The notes beneath the pieces were generated by a model. It did no database searches, was not told where the DNA came from, and saw nothing but the letters and a program-made list of their open reading frames with translations. From contig NZ_CAJZAG010000003.1 in NCBI RefSeq assembly GCF_914271485.1, forward strand, positions 124,001 to 188,000: 64,000 nt of DNA, given 5' to 3'. A program made the position numbers and the translations under genes. How positions within the stretch are numbered: position 1 is the stretch's first letter; every line of letters begins with the position of its first letter. Below are positions 32,485-41,143 of the stretch, piece by piece. This DNA is from Cupriavidus pampae. GTDB lineage: Bacteria; Pseudomonadota; Gammaproteobacteria; Burkholderiales; Burkholderiaceae.

Positions 32485-35319
32485 CTACAGCGTCACCGCG
32501 AACCGCTCGTTCGTATCCACGTGCACGCTCGTGCCCCGCGCAAACGGCTGCGGGCGCGCGATATGGTGCCCCTGCGCGTAGTCGATGCCAAGCGCGCGCA
32601 GGCGGTGCAGCATCTCCTCGCTTTCGACGAACTCGGCGATCGTGCGTTTGCCCATGGCCTGCCCGATGCGTTGAATCGCCTCGATCATCACGAGATTGAC
32701 CGGGTCGTCGAGCATCTCGCGTACAAAGCTGCCGTCGATCTTCAGGTAGGCCGCCGGCAAATGCTTGAGGTACGCGAACGATGACATGCCCGCGCCGAAA
32801 TCGTCGAGCGCGAATGCGCAGCCCATCGCCTGCAACTGCTGGATAAACTTGGCCGCCTGCTTGAGGTTGGCAATGGCGGCGGTCTCGGTGATCTCGAAGC
32901 AGATGCCATCCAGCGCCAGCCCGCGCAGCTCGGCCTGTTGCTGCACGAACGCGGGGAAATGGTCGTCCGCGAGCGACGCGCCAGACAGGTTGATCGAACA
33001 CATCGCGATCGCACCGGGCTGCTCCGCCTCCAGACGCGCGAGCGCGGCAAAGCCAGTCTCGACCACCCAGCGGTCGATCATCGGCATCAGATTGAAGCGC
33101 TCGCAGGCCGGCACGAACGCCATCGGCGGCACCAACTCGCCGCGTTCGTCGATCAGGCGCAACAGCAGTTCGATATGGCGGCCGCACTGACCTTCCACGT
33201 CCGGCTGCAACGCGACGATTTCCTGCGCATAGAGGCAAAAGCGCCCCGCGGCCAGCGCCGCGTGCACCCGGCTGACCCATTCCATCTCGCCCCGGCGCGA
33301 CTGCATCTCGTTGTCGTCCATGCGATAGACCTGCACGCGATTGCGCCCGCCCTCCTTCGCCATGTAGCACGCCGCGTCGGCCGCGCTGAGCGCTTCCTCG
33401 ATCTTGACGATGCTGCCGTCGAGACTCACCACACCGATACTGACACCGAGCGCGAACGTGCGCTGCCGGTGCGCAAAGCGAAACCCCGAGATCGCACGCC
33501 GCAGTATCTCGGCCACGCGCGCGCCCTCCTCACCCGAGCAATGCTCGAGCAGCACGCCGAATTCGTCGCCGCCCAGGCGCGCGAGCGTATCGCCCTTGCG
33601 CAGCGCCTGACGCATGACCTCGGCCACCTGCCGGATCAGTTCATCTCCAGCCGCGTGCCCGCAGGTATCGTTGACCACCTTGAACTGGTCCAGATCGAGG
33701 TACATCAGCGTATGCGTGCAGTCGGTCTGGCGCGTACTGCTGGTGGCCGCGGCCAGCCGGCGTTCGAACTCGGCGCGATTGACGAGGCCCGTCAGCGCAT
33801 CGTGCGTGGCCTCGTGCGCGAGCCGCGCCGCATGCGCGCGCTCCATGCTCACATCGTGCAGCACGAGCACGACGCCGATTGCGAGCCCCGCGCGATCGCG
33901 GATCAGCGCCACCGACGGCTTGACCGCAACCAGCCCGCCGCCGCGCCGTGCCAGCAGCATGATGGCCTGCGTGGGCCAGCGCTCGTGCAGCGCGCGCGAG
34001 ATCAAGTCGGTAATCGCCGCGCCCGTACTCTCATCCTGCAGCGGACAGGTCTGCGCGAGAAAGGTACCCACGGCCTCCTGATTCGACCAGCCCGTCAGCA
34101 GTTCCGCCACCGGATTCAGCGATTCGATGCGGCCCCACACGTCGGTGGTCACCACGGCCTCGCCAATCGCCTGCAGCGTGACCTGCGCGCGCTCCTTCTC
34201 GGCGAACAGCTGCGATTCGAATTCCTTGCGATCGGAGATATCGGTCAGCGAACCGGCCATGCGCGCGGGCTTGCCGGTCGTGCCACGCACCATGCGGCCG
34301 CGCGAACGCACCCATTGGAAGCCGCCGGTCTTGCGGCGCAGACGGAATTCGACGTCATATTGCGTGCCTTCGCGCAGATGTCGCGACAGTTGCCGCTCGA
34401 AGCCAGGCACATCGGCCGGATGCATCAGCGCGAGCAGCGTCTCACGCGCGTGCGGCAATTCGTCCGGCTCGTAGCCGAGCATCTCGGCGCATCGCGGCGA
34501 GAAATAAAGTTCGCCGCGATGTGGATGCCAGTCCCACAGTCCATCGCTGCTGCCGGCCACCGCCAGCTTGAGCCGCTCCTCGCTGCCTGTCAGTGCTTCG
34601 CGCAAGCGTCGCTCCTGTCGCAGGATGCGATACGACAACCACAGTGCGCTCAGCAGCAGCATCACCACCAGACCGACCGCGCCCCACAGCAGCGTGTCAC
34701 GCACGCGCCGCGACGCGGTGCCAATGCTGTACGAGAACGCGATCTCGAGCGGCGTGAGCCGCGCGTCGATGTCGGTGATGGCTGTGACCAGGGGTTTCAG
34801 GCAAAGGGCATCGCACGCGGAGTCCGCAGCGTGCTCGCGCAGCGCCGTCGCAAGACCGTCGAGCTTGTGGATTTCCTGATCGGCCTCAGCCCACAGCGCG
34901 ATCGCGCGATCGATCTCGTCGACATTGCGAAAATAGCGGTATAGCCGAATCATCGCCGGAATATCGTCGGGATGATTGCCGCCCGCGATCAGGCCCTGGA
35001 ATGCCTTGTCGCGATCGAAGTCGTCGTCGCGTTCGAGCGCGATGCGCGCCTCGCGGTCACCGAGCGGCAGCGCGATGGCCATGCGATACGCCTCGAAGTC
35101 GACGTCCTCACGCGTCTCGGCAAAGCGCAACAGATGGAGCACCGCGGCTTTCTGGCCTTTGGACCAGAGACTTTCCGCGGAGATGAATGCGCGCGACGCG
35201 GATAGCAAGTCGACACTGGCCACGCAAAACAACGCCAGCGCGAAAACCACGGGGACGAACGGCCAGGCGACGCGCAGCACGCGTCCGCCAGCCGGCGGGG
35301 ATCCGCCATGCTGCAGCAT
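32485..35319 (-). CDS. Membrane-bound PAS-GGDEF-EAL cyclic-di-GMP enzyme
   Basis: A 944-residue protein: transmembrane helix 1 (about 18-40), a periplasmic helical sensor region, helix 2 (about 205-228), two PAS domains (about 240-370, with LKLAVAGSSDGLWDWHP, and 385-500), GGDEF (about 515-680) and EAL (about 700-935). The cyclase motif LGGDEFGVLL is intact and is preceded by an RKGD inhibitory site (RxxD five residues before GGDEF). The EAL motif reads ELL, with conserved SINLSGASLAD, FEITETAA, ALDDFGAGMSSF, LKIDGSFV and QGHHIARPQPF. Both activities may be present. The ATG at 35319 has a GGGAAG leader; ATG at 35439 is an alternative. It is a single-gene unit facing away from hipBA. Confidence 0.9.
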   Translation of the reverse strand: MLQHGGSPPAGGRVLRVAWPFVPVVFALALFCVASVDLLSASRAFISAESLWSKGQKAAVLHLLRFAETREDVDFEAYRMAIALPLGDREARIALERDDDFDRDKAFQGLIAGGNHPDDIPAMIRLYRYFRNVDEIDRAIALWAEADQEIHKLDGLATALREHAADSACDALCLKPLVTAITDIDARLTPLEIAFSYSIGTASRRVRDTLLWGAVGLVVMLLLSALWLSYRILRQERRLREALTGSEERLKLAVAGSSDGLWDWHPHRGELYFSPRCAEMLGYEPDELPHARETLLALMHPADVPGFERQLSRHLREGTQYDVEFRLRRKTGGFQWVRSRGRMVRGTTGKPARMAGSLTDISDRKEFESQLFAEKERAQVTLQAIGEAVVTTDVWGRIESLNPVAELLTGWSNQEAVGTFLAQTCPLQDESTGAAITDLISRALHERWPTQAIMLLARRGGGLVAVKPSVALIRDRAGLAIGVVLVLHDVSMERAHAARLAHEATHDALTGLVNRAEFERRLAAATSSTRQTDCTHTLMYLDLDQFKVVNDTCGHAAGDELIRQVAEVMRQALRKGDTLARLGGDEFGVLLEHCSGEEGARVAEILRRAISGFRFAHRQRTFALGVSIGVVSLDGSIVKIEEALSAADAACYMAKEGGRNRVQVYRMDDNEMQSRRGEMEWVSRVHAALAAGRFCLYAQEIVALQPDVEGQCGRHIELLLRLIDERGELVPPMAFVPACERFNLMPMIDRWVVETGFAALARLEAEQPGAIAMCSINLSGASLADDHFPAFVQQQAELRGLALDGICFEITETAAIANLKQAAKFIQQLQAMGCAFALDDFGAGMSSFAYLKHLPAAYLKIDGSFVREMLDDPVNLVMIEAIQRIGQAMGKRTIAEFVESEEMLHRLRALGIDYAQGHHIARPQPFARGTSVHVDTNERFAVTL

Positions 35320-35784
35320 AAAGACTTCCCTTGCCAGCTTCCGCGCAGCCGGCAAATCGTCGATACCTCGGATGAAAGAATGCGGAGCGTCGCCACGACG
35401 CGCATGTTGGCGCGTGGCGTAACGTCCATTCTGGGTCACGACGGTGTCGGCGTCTTTAACTCAGACGTATTATTTTTTGCCGGCCCGGAGCAATGATAGA
35501 GGCACATCAAGAAAAAAGCGATGTGCACCCGAATGGCAGAGCCCGGCACATCCGCGCAGATCGCGGAGACCGGCAATATGCGAACCGAACTGTGCGATCG
35601 CACATTTTTGCAAAGTTAAATCGAGTTAACCGCGCAAAATTCGTCGAACACATAGTTTCAATCCGAATCGAGCTGATTCGGTCGATAAAATCGTCGATTG
35701 CACAGTTTTGTCACCATGAGCAGCCGTTGAGGTACCATACTCTACGTTCGCACAGTTTCACCACCGAGGATGGCACGACTTCCT
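35320..35784. other. A/T-richer intergenic region between the GGDEF-EAL gene and hipBA
   Basis: About 465 bases between divergent genes, clearly less GC-rich than the rest of the window, as is hipBA itself. It carries four copies of a CGCACAGTT-like element (35588-35757). TAATAC on the minus strand near 35470 may be a -10 for the GGDEF-EAL gene. No gene found. Confidence 0.55.
35588..35757. promoter_or_regulatory. Iterated CGCACAGTT operator-like elements upstream of hipB
   Basis: The element appears inverted at 35588-35596 (AACTGTGCG), direct at 35599-35607 (CGCACATTT), 35699-35707 (TGCACAGTT) and 35749-35757 (CGCACAGTT). The first two form the perfect palindrome TGTGCGATCGCACA (35591-35604). 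The direct copies start 100 and 50 bases apart. The last copy is just upstream of hipB, where an autorepressor would act. Confidence 0.55.
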
Positions 35785-36318
35785 ATGCGCTACACGATCA
35801 GCAAGGCCTCCGACATCGGAGGCGTAATACGAGCGGCTCGCAAAGCTCAGCGCCTTCGTCAGGACGACGCTGCCGGCAGCGTCGGTGTGAGTCTGTCGTT
35901 CATCAACAAGGCCGAAGGAGGCGCGGAATCCGTCCAGTGGGGGAAGCTCTTTCAGATACTGGAGGGCCTGGGTGTCACCGTGACCCTGGACATTCCCGAC
36001 GCGAGCGAAGAACTGCTGTCGACTCAGTCACAGAGAGCGCAGCACCGCGCCGCGATGCGGGATTTCCGAAATGCGGAGCGTCTCGTTGCGAGTCCCGCTG
36101 GGAAGGCAACTACCCCGGCGTCGTTGGAGGGCACTCTCAATAAGGACTCCGCCTCGATAGCAGCGTTGGTGCTGCGCGCCGCGGAGCGCTTACGGGCTAC
36201 CCAGCCCACCGGGAAGTCACGAGCGGGGATGACTCTGAAGCGTGCGCACCAGGTTCTGGCAACCCACGAACAGACTGATCCAGGCAAGAAACGCCCGAAG
36301 AATCCCGCCGACAAATGA
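35785..36318 (+). CDS. HipB-like Xre-family antitoxin
   Basis: A 177-residue protein with an Xre/Cro helix-turn-helix over about residues 10-65 (IGGVIRAARKAQRLRQDDAA, GSVGVSLSFINKAEGG). It is the antitoxin and autorepressor partner of the HipA kinase that follows, overlapping it by four bases (ATGA). E. coli HipB has about 88 residues; this one has an extra carboxy half (about residues 75-177), basic and Ala-rich, ending KKRPKNPADK, with no recognised domain. The start is uncertain: ATG at 35770 or 35785, neither with a good ribosome site; 35785 (MRYTISKASDIGG) looks like the family opening. The base composition is lower in GC than flanking genes. Confidence 0.82.
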   Translation: MRYTISKASDIGGVIRAARKAQRLRQDDAAGSVGVSLSFINKAEGGAESVQWGKLFQILEGLGVTVTLDIPDASEELLSTQSQRAQHRAAMRDFRNAERLVASPAGKATTPASLEGTLNKDSASIAALVLRAAERLRATQPTGKSRAGMTLKRAHQVLATHEQTDPGKKRPKNPADK

Positions 36319-37643
36319 CAGAACGAACCTTGCTCGCGTCGATCGACCACCAGGTGATCGGTACACTGCACGAAAATCAAAATATCTGGGCTTTCGAATA
36401 TCATCCGGATTGGCTTGCCAACGCTGACAAATTCGCACTGAGCCCGCATCTTTCGCTTCAGCAGGGCAAACAGGTGGACGGTGGCACCACGCGCCCCTGT
36501 CAGTGGTATTTCGACAACCTGCTACCGGAAGAAAAAGTGCGCGAACTGCTGGCAAGCGACGCAAAGCTGCCCGATGTGAGCGACGCTTTTGCGCTCCTTG
36601 CGTACTATGGACGCGAGTCTGCCGGTTCCGTCACCCTTTCCTCGCCGGAAACGTACGCCCAGCAAGACCGGGAAACCTCTCTTCGTCTGCTCGGCGACGA
36701 GGAGCTGAACCAGCGGATCATCAATCTTCCCAAGATTCCGCTGACGCATGACGCGCCCAAAAAAATGTCGCTGGCGGGCGCGCAGCACAAGCTCCCAGTC
36801 GTATTGCGCGATGGCCTGCTTTACGAGCCAAGCGGGGGGGCCACCTCAACGCACATCCTGAAGCCCGACCACCCAGAGGCGGAAAATTATCCGCATTCCG
36901 TCGCGAACGAGTGGTTCGTCATGAACCTTGCATTTCGCCTTGGATTCGATGTCCCGAACGTGACGCGCCGCTATGTCCCCGCGCCCGTCTACCTGATCGA
37001 GCGGTTCGACCGAGTAACGAAAGATGGATCCATTTTTCGCCGCCACGCGATCGATGGCTGTCAGATGTTGAATCTGGCTCCCACTCGGAAGTACACCAGT
37101 TGGTCTCTGGAAGCGCTCTCAGATCTCGCTGAGCATTGCCGAGCTTCCGCCCCCGCGAGGCTCCGTATCTTCCGTTGGTTGGTGTTCTGCGTGATTGTCG
37201 GTAACGGGGACTCGCATCTGAAGAACCTCAGCTTTCTGGTCGATGGCAATGGCATCGCCCTGTCGCCGTTCTACGACCTGCTGTGTGACGCGGTGTATGA
37301 CACCCGCAGCGTCACGGAAAAGCCGCGCTGGCCTGACTTGTCCGAGTTCACCTCGAATGTTCTCGGCGCCAAACGATACGCTGAATTTACTAGAACGCTG
37401 CTCGAAGATGCGGGAGAGACGTTAGGTATCCGCCGGAGCACGGCCTCCCGACTGATCGGCGAATTGCTCAGCCAGATGCCTGCGCAAGCCGACGCATTAC
37501 TCGCTGTGGTCGAAGAGGAAAACCGCGCTCTAGGTGAGGCGCGTCCGGAGCTGGTGGCGAAGCTAACCGGTGAACTGAGACTGTTGCGCGCGGTTCGTCG
37601 CATCATCATTCAGGACATGGTCACGAAGCTGACGAATGGTTAA
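36315..37643 (+). CDS. HipA-family serine/threonine kinase toxin
   Basis: A 442-residue HipA homologue. HipA of E. coli phosphorylates glutamyl-tRNA synthetase and causes persistence. The amino subdomain (about residues 20-105) has RPCQWYFDNLLPEEKVRELL. The kinase core contains MSLAGAQHKLPVVL (the activation or P-loop-like segment), HILKPDHP, NEWFVMNLAFRLGFDVPNV, YLIERFDRV, VGNGDSHLKNLSFL (catalytic Asp plus Asn) and LSPFYDLLCDAVYD (Mg-binding Asp). All these are present, so an active toxin is likely. It overlaps hipB by four bases. Lower GC than neighbours and position beside the tRNA-Lys 3' end suggest horizontal acquisition. Confidence 0.9.
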   Translation: MTERTLLASIDHQVIGTLHENQNIWAFEYHPDWLANADKFALSPHLSLQQGKQVDGGTTRPCQWYFDNLLPEEKVRELLASDAKLPDVSDAFALLAYYGRESAGSVTLSSPETYAQQDRETSLRLLGDEELNQRIINLPKIPLTHDAPKKMSLAGAQHKLPVVLRDGLLYEPSGGATSTHILKPDHPEAENYPHSVANEWFVMNLAFRLGFDVPNVTRRYVPAPVYLIERFDRVTKDGSIFRRHAIDGCQMLNLAPTRKYTSWSLEALSDLAEHCRASAPARLRIFRWLVFCVIVGNGDSHLKNLSFLVDGNGIALSPFYDLLCDAVYDTRSVTEKPRWPDLSEFTSNVLGAKRYAEFTRTLLEDAGETLGIRRSTASRLIGELLSQMPAQADALLAVVEEENRALGEARPELVAKLTGELRLLRAVRRIIIQDMVTKLTNG

Positions 37644-37661
37644 GCAGCACGCGACATGAGA

Positions 37662-37696
37662 ACAAAAAGGGCCTGTGGCGTGCGCCACAGGCCCTT
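37662..37696 (-). terminator. Terminator of the tRNA-Lys gene
   Basis: Perfect 14-bp stem AAGGGCCTGTGGCG (37667-37680) with CGCCACAGGCCCTT (37683-37696), 2-nt loop; on the minus strand it runs into TTTTTGTT. It stands 8 bases beyond the tRNA 3' end and also blocks readthrough from hipA. Confidence 0.88.
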
Positions 37697-37704
37697 CGTC
37701 ATGC

Positions 37705-37780
37705 TGGTGGGTCGTGCGTGACTCGAACACGCGACCAACGGATTAAAAGTCCGCTGCTCTACCGACTGAGCTAACGACCC
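37705..37780 (-). tRNA. tRNA-Lys (anticodon TTT)
   Basis: Reading the minus strand, a 76-base cloverleaf starts GGGTCGTTAGCTCAG at 37780, has D-loop TCGGTAGAGC, anticodon loop CTTTTAA (anticodon TTT), T-loop GTTCGAGTC, acceptor ACGACCC closing on GGGTCGT, discriminator A and encoded CCA (37705-37707). All stems pair. Its 3' end faces hipBA, and a terminator follows at 37662-37696. Confidence 0.97.
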
Positions 37781-37823
37781 GAAAAAACAGAATCCGTGAT
37801 TATAAAGAGGTCCCTATATCGCG

Positions 37824-38939
37824 TCAAGCCATGCGTTCGAGGCGCCAGAGCTGATAGCGGAACGCGAGCATCGCGCCGATCACGATGGCGGCGAACACGA
37901 TGAAGGAGCCCACCGCGAGCGTCGAGATGCCCGACAGCCCCTGCCCGATCGTGCAGCCCAGTGCCGTCACGCCGCCAATGCCCATCATCGTGCCGCCGAT
38001 CATATGGTTGGCCACGTCCTCGGGACCGCCAAACCCTTCCCAGCGAAACGTGCGCGTGGCCAGTGCGCAGACCATCGCGCCCGCGATCACGCCGAATACC
38101 GACACGATGCCGATCGTCAGCACCTTGCTCGTATCGCTGAACAGCATCAGCCAGTCCAGCGTGTACGCGTACGGCGCCACGAAGCTCAGGCTCTCCATGC
38201 GGCCGCTGTTGGTGGCGACGAAGACTTCCTCTAGCGTGTTCGGGTCCTCGGCAACGTAGCCCAGATGACCCGACACGTACCACATCGCAACGATGATCAG
38301 CCCAACCGCGATGCCGCCAAGCAGATTGTCGAAGCTGCGGAAGTCGCGCCCGACGAGCGCCCAGGCGCTGATGGCCAAACCGAGCACGAGACCGAGCGCA
38401 AGCTGCAGCGTGCCGCGCGCGAGGCCGGTGGCGTGAGCAAGCAGCGATGGCAGATCCTGTGTGGCCGGCAGCGTCACGGCCACCGCGTCGACGGTATTCA
38501 CGCGCACCACACCGAACACGCCGCGCAGCGTCATATAGGCCGACAGTCCAAGAAACACGAACACGACCAGCGACTTCAGATTGCCCGCGCCGATGCGCAC
38601 CAGCGTCTTGCTGCCACAGCCCGAGGCCAGCACCATGCCGAAGCCGAACAGCAGACCGCCGACGAGCGCGGAGAGCCAGCCGAGCTTGGCTGCGGTGTAG
38701 ATCGTACGCGTCGGATCGATCTGCCCGGCCCACGCAAGCACGCCGGTGCCGATCATCGCCACGCCGATCGCAAGGCCCCACATGCGCAGGCGATTCCAGT
38801 CGCCCATGTTCACCACATCGGATATCGCACCCATGGTGCAAAAATGTGTGCGCTGGAGAATCGCGCCAAACAGGAACGTGAGCACGAACGTGCTCCACAG
38901 CACGGTCTGCGTGACCGCGGAAAGATTGATCTCGGGCAT
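37824..38939 (-). CDS. YeeE/YedE-family sulfur-compound transporter
   Basis: A 371-residue integral membrane protein with about ten helices. It belongs to the YeeE/YedE (TsuA-like) family, whose member TsuA takes up thiosulfate. The family's conserved Cys motifs are present: RTHFCTMGAISD (about residues 30-41), VLASGCGSKTLVRIG (about 103-117) and ALGCTIGQGLSG (about 325-336). No TsuB/TusA-like sulfur carrier gene is adjacent, so the exact substrate is uncertain. It is a single gene between tRNA-Lys and queC, on the same strand as both. Confidence 0.9.
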   Translation of the reverse strand: MPEINLSAVTQTVLWSTFVLTFLFGAILQRTHFCTMGAISDVVNMGDWNRLRMWGLAIGVAMIGTGVLAWAGQIDPTRTIYTAAKLGWLSALVGGLLFGFGMVLASGCGSKTLVRIGAGNLKSLVVFVFLGLSAYMTLRGVFGVVRVNTVDAVAVTLPATQDLPSLLAHATGLARGTLQLALGLVLGLAISAWALVGRDFRSFDNLLGGIAVGLIIVAMWYVSGHLGYVAEDPNTLEEVFVATNSGRMESLSFVAPYAYTLDWLMLFSDTSKVLTIGIVSVFGVIAGAMVCALATRTFRWEGFGGPEDVANHMIGGTMMGIGGVTALGCTIGQGLSGISTLAVGSFIVFAAIVIGAMLAFRYQLWRLERMA

Positions 38940-38998
38940 GTCGATGCTGCTCTTGTTATGAGTTGTTTCTTATTCGAATGGGGACTGCGAAACACGCG

Positions 38999-39685
38999 TC
39001 AGGCCGCGGCGTCCTGGTAGCGCGTGGGATCCGGCACGCCGGCAGCTTCAAAGCCCGCACGGCGGATGCGGCACGAATCGCAGACGCCGCACGCGCGGCC
39101 GTCATCATCGGCCTGATAGCACGACACCGTCAGGCTGTAATCGACGCCGAGGCGAGCGCCGGCGCGAATGATCTCGCCCTTGGTCATGTCGATGATCGGC
39201 GCATGCACATGGAAGCGTTCGCCCTCGACGCCGGCCTTGGTCGCGAGATTGGCCAGCGCTTCATACGCGGACACATACTCCGGGCGGCAATCGGGATAGC
39301 CCGAGTAATCCACCGCGTTGGCGCCGAAGAACAGATCGCGGCCACCCACGGCTTCCGCCCAGCCGAGCGCGAGGGACAGCATGATCGTGTTGCGCGCGGG
39401 CACATAGGTAATCGGAATACCGCCGACCGCGCCATCGGTGGGCACGTCGTACGCATCGTCCGTCAGTGCGGAGCCGCCAAAGCGGCGCAGGTCGAGATCG
39501 ATGATCTCGTGACGCACCGCACCGAGCGCCGCGGCCACGCGCTTGGCGGCCTCGAGCTCGGACGAATGGCGCTGGCCGTAGCGCATGGACAGCGCATACG
39601 TTTCGAAGCCTTGCGCATTGGCCATGGCAAGGACGGTGGCGGAGTCAAGACCGCCCGAAAGCAGGACGATGGCACGTTTGGTCAT
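38999..39685 (-). CDS. queC: 7-cyano-7-deazaguanine (preQ0) synthase QueC
   Basis: A 228-residue ATP-dependent enzyme that converts 7-carboxy-7-deazaguanine to preQ0 in queuosine synthesis. It has the PP-loop [15 protein letters not shown] (about residues 8-22), [18 protein letters not shown] (about 95-112), [19 protein letters not shown] (about 120-138) and the zinc site [21 protein letters not shown] with four Cys (about 196-216, last Cys further upstream in VSCYQ). Length fits the family. No preQ1 riboswitch is seen upstream. It lies downstream of the Tol-Pal operon but behind its terminator. Confidence 0.96.
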   Translation of the reverse strand: MTKRAIVLLSGGLDSATVLAMANAQGFETYALSMRYGQRHSSELEAAKRVAAALGAVRHEIIDLDLRRFGGSALTDDAYDVPTDGAVGGIPITYVPARNTIMLSLALGWAEAVGGRDLFFGANAVDYSGYPDCRPEYVSAYEALANLATKAGVEGERFHVHAPIIDMTKGEIIRAGARLGVDYSLTVSCYQADDDGRACGVCDSCRIRRAGFEAAGVPDPTRYQDAAA

Positions 39686-39767
39686 GATGTGGGGGAAGTG
39701 TGGGCGAACAGCTGGGCACAGCGGAAACGCGTATTTTATCCCGGCAGCAGGTCACCGGCCCCAAAAC

Positions 39768-39796
39768 AAAAAACCCGCGGTAACCGCGGGCTTTTT
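39768..39796 (-). terminator. Terminator of the Tol-Pal-CpoB operon
   Basis: Stem CCCGCGG (39774-39780) with CCGCGGG (39784-39790), 3-nt loop. On the minus strand it is followed by TTTTTTGTTTT; on the plus strand by CTTTTT. It closes the operon 37 bases after the cpoB stop. Confidence 0.9.
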
Positions 39797-39832
39797 GTCA
39801 TGACCATCCAACCGAGGTTGGCAACTACACGA

Positions 39833-40588
39833 TCACTTGAGCGATTTCAGACGGTTACTCGCCGCCTGCGCGCCTTCGGTGCCCGGGTACTTGGCCACCA
39901 CGTTCTCCAGCGTCTTCTTCGCGGCCGCCTTCTGGCCGGATTCAAGCTGGTTGTTCGCGATGGCGATCATGGCATCCGGTGCCTTCGGATGCGTGGGGTT
40001 GGCATCGACCATGGTCTGCAGGACCGATGTCGAACCCTTGTAGTCGCGCTGCGCGTACAGCGAATTGCCAAGCCAGAACTGCGCGAGCGGCAGATACGGA
40101 CTTTGCGGATATTTGCGCGCAAACGACGAGAACGCACTGCCCGCACCCTTGAAGTCGCCGCTCTGGAACTGCTTGAGCGCGGCGTCGTACTCGGGCTTCT
40201 CGGTGGGCTGGGCCAGGCCTTCGCGACCATCGACGGTGACCTGTTGCGGTTCGAACTTCTTCAGGCGTGCGTCGAGGTCTGCGTAGTAGTCCTTCTGCTG
40301 ACGCTGCAACGTGTCCACCTGATTCTGCAGCACCTCGTTCTGACCGCGCAGACGGGCCACCTCCTGACGCAGACCCTCTAGCTGGTTCTGCATGTCGAGC
40401 TGGACTTTGCTGTTCTGGTCAATGCGCTGCGATGCCGTGGCCTGGAAACCGTTGAACTGGTCCCGCAGGGTAATCACGGCCTTGCGGGCCTCGTCGTCGT
40501 CAAAGACGCCGGCGTGGGCCTGGGTGGCAGCGAGCAGACCGCCCGAGACGGCGGCCAGCCAAAGCAAGGTGGATACGCGTGCGTTCAT
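39833..40588 (-). CDS. cpoB: Cell division coordinator CpoB (YbgF)
   Basis: A 251-residue periplasmic protein that links Tol-Pal activity with peptidoglycan synthesis during constriction. A signal peptide ends near ATQAHA before GVFDDDEARKAV. A coiled coil follows (about residues 35-105: QRIDQNSKVQLDMQNQLEGL, EVARLRGQNEVLQNQVDTLQ), then a TPR domain (about 130-250) with YDAALKQFQSGDFKGAGSAF, YPQSPYLPLAQFWLGNSLYA and AKKTLENVVAKYPGTEGAQAA. It is the last gene of ybgC-tolQRAB-pal-cpoB, 17 bases after pal. Confidence 0.95.
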   Translation of the reverse strand: MNARVSTLLWLAAVSGGLLAATQAHAGVFDDDEARKAVITLRDQFNGFQATASQRIDQNSKVQLDMQNQLEGLRQEVARLRGQNEVLQNQVDTLQRQQKDYYADLDARLKKFEPQQVTVDGREGLAQPTEKPEYDAALKQFQSGDFKGAGSAFSSFARKYPQSPYLPLAQFWLGNSLYAQRDYKGSTSVLQTMVDANPTHPKAPDAMIAIANNQLESGQKAAAKKTLENVVAKYPGTEGAQAASNRLKSLK

Positions 40589-40605
40589 GAAGGCTCGTCC
40601 GTGGA

Positions 40606-41118
40606 TCAGTAAACGATGTCGGCGCGGCGGTTTTCAGCCCACGCGGCTTCGTCGTGACCGAGGGCCTTCGGCTTTTCCTTGCCCAGGCTCACGGCTTCCA
40701 GTTGAGAGTCGGCCACGCCGAGGGAGTTCAACGAGCGACGCACGGCTTCGGCACGCTTCTGGCCCAGTGCGAGGTTGTACTCGCTGGTGCCACGCTCATC
40801 GGTGTTGCCCTGGATCAGAACCTTGCGGCTCTTGTTGGCGTTCAGGTACTGGGCGTGTGCCGACAGCGTGCTTTGGTAGTCGGCCTTGACGCTGTAGCTG
40901 TCGAAGTCGAAGTACACGCTGCGCTTGGCCAGCGGGCCGTTCGGATCGTTCAGCGGATCGCGCGAGACGTCAACGGGCTGCACAGCACGGCCGTCGGCAG
41001 CCGGCGCACCGGTACCGGCGCCCGACTTGGCGGCGTCGTCGAGCTTCACGCCCGAGCTGCAGGCGCCCAGCGCGAGCAGCGCGGCGATTGCGAGAGTCTT
41101 GGTCATCATTTGGGACAT
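40606..41118 (-). CDS. pal: Peptidoglycan-associated lipoprotein Pal
   Basis: A 170-residue outer-membrane lipoprotein. The lipobox is LLALGACSS with the modified Cys near residue 20. The OmpA-like peptidoglycan-binding domain (about residues 62-170) contains RSVYFDFDSYSVKADYQ, LIQGNTDERGTSEYNLALGQ and KRAEAVRRSLNSLGV, including the Asp and Arg that bind diaminopimelate. It binds TolB and anchors the Tol system to the wall. The ATG at 41118 has GGAG 9 bases upstream. It lies 25 bases after tolB. Confidence 0.97.
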   Translation of the reverse strand: MSQMMTKTLAIAALLALGACSSGVKLDDAAKSGAGTGAPAADGRAVQPVDVSRDPLNDPNGPLAKRSVYFDFDSYSVKADYQSTLSAHAQYLNANKSRKVLIQGNTDERGTSEYNLALGQKRAEAVRRSLNSLGVADSQLEAVSLGKEKPKALGHDEAAWAENRRADIVY

Positions 41119-41143
41119 GGCGATTTACTCCTCTGTTATTGCG

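Noticed and set aside
32938..34944. A 668-codon plus-strand frame opposite the GGDEF-EAL gene
   Set aside because: Same reason: antisense to a gene with intact GGDEF and EAL motifs; the translation has no family resemblance.
35440..37780. A duplicated attachment site of an integrative element ending in the tRNA-Lys 3' end
   Set aside because: I looked for a repeat of the tRNA 3' segment on the far side of hipBA (around 35430-35470) and found only a short GGGTC.CGAC similarity, and there is no integrase gene.
39686..39767. A preQ1 riboswitch upstream of queC
   Set aside because: The leader is short and lacks the preQ1 hairpin plus A-rich tail.
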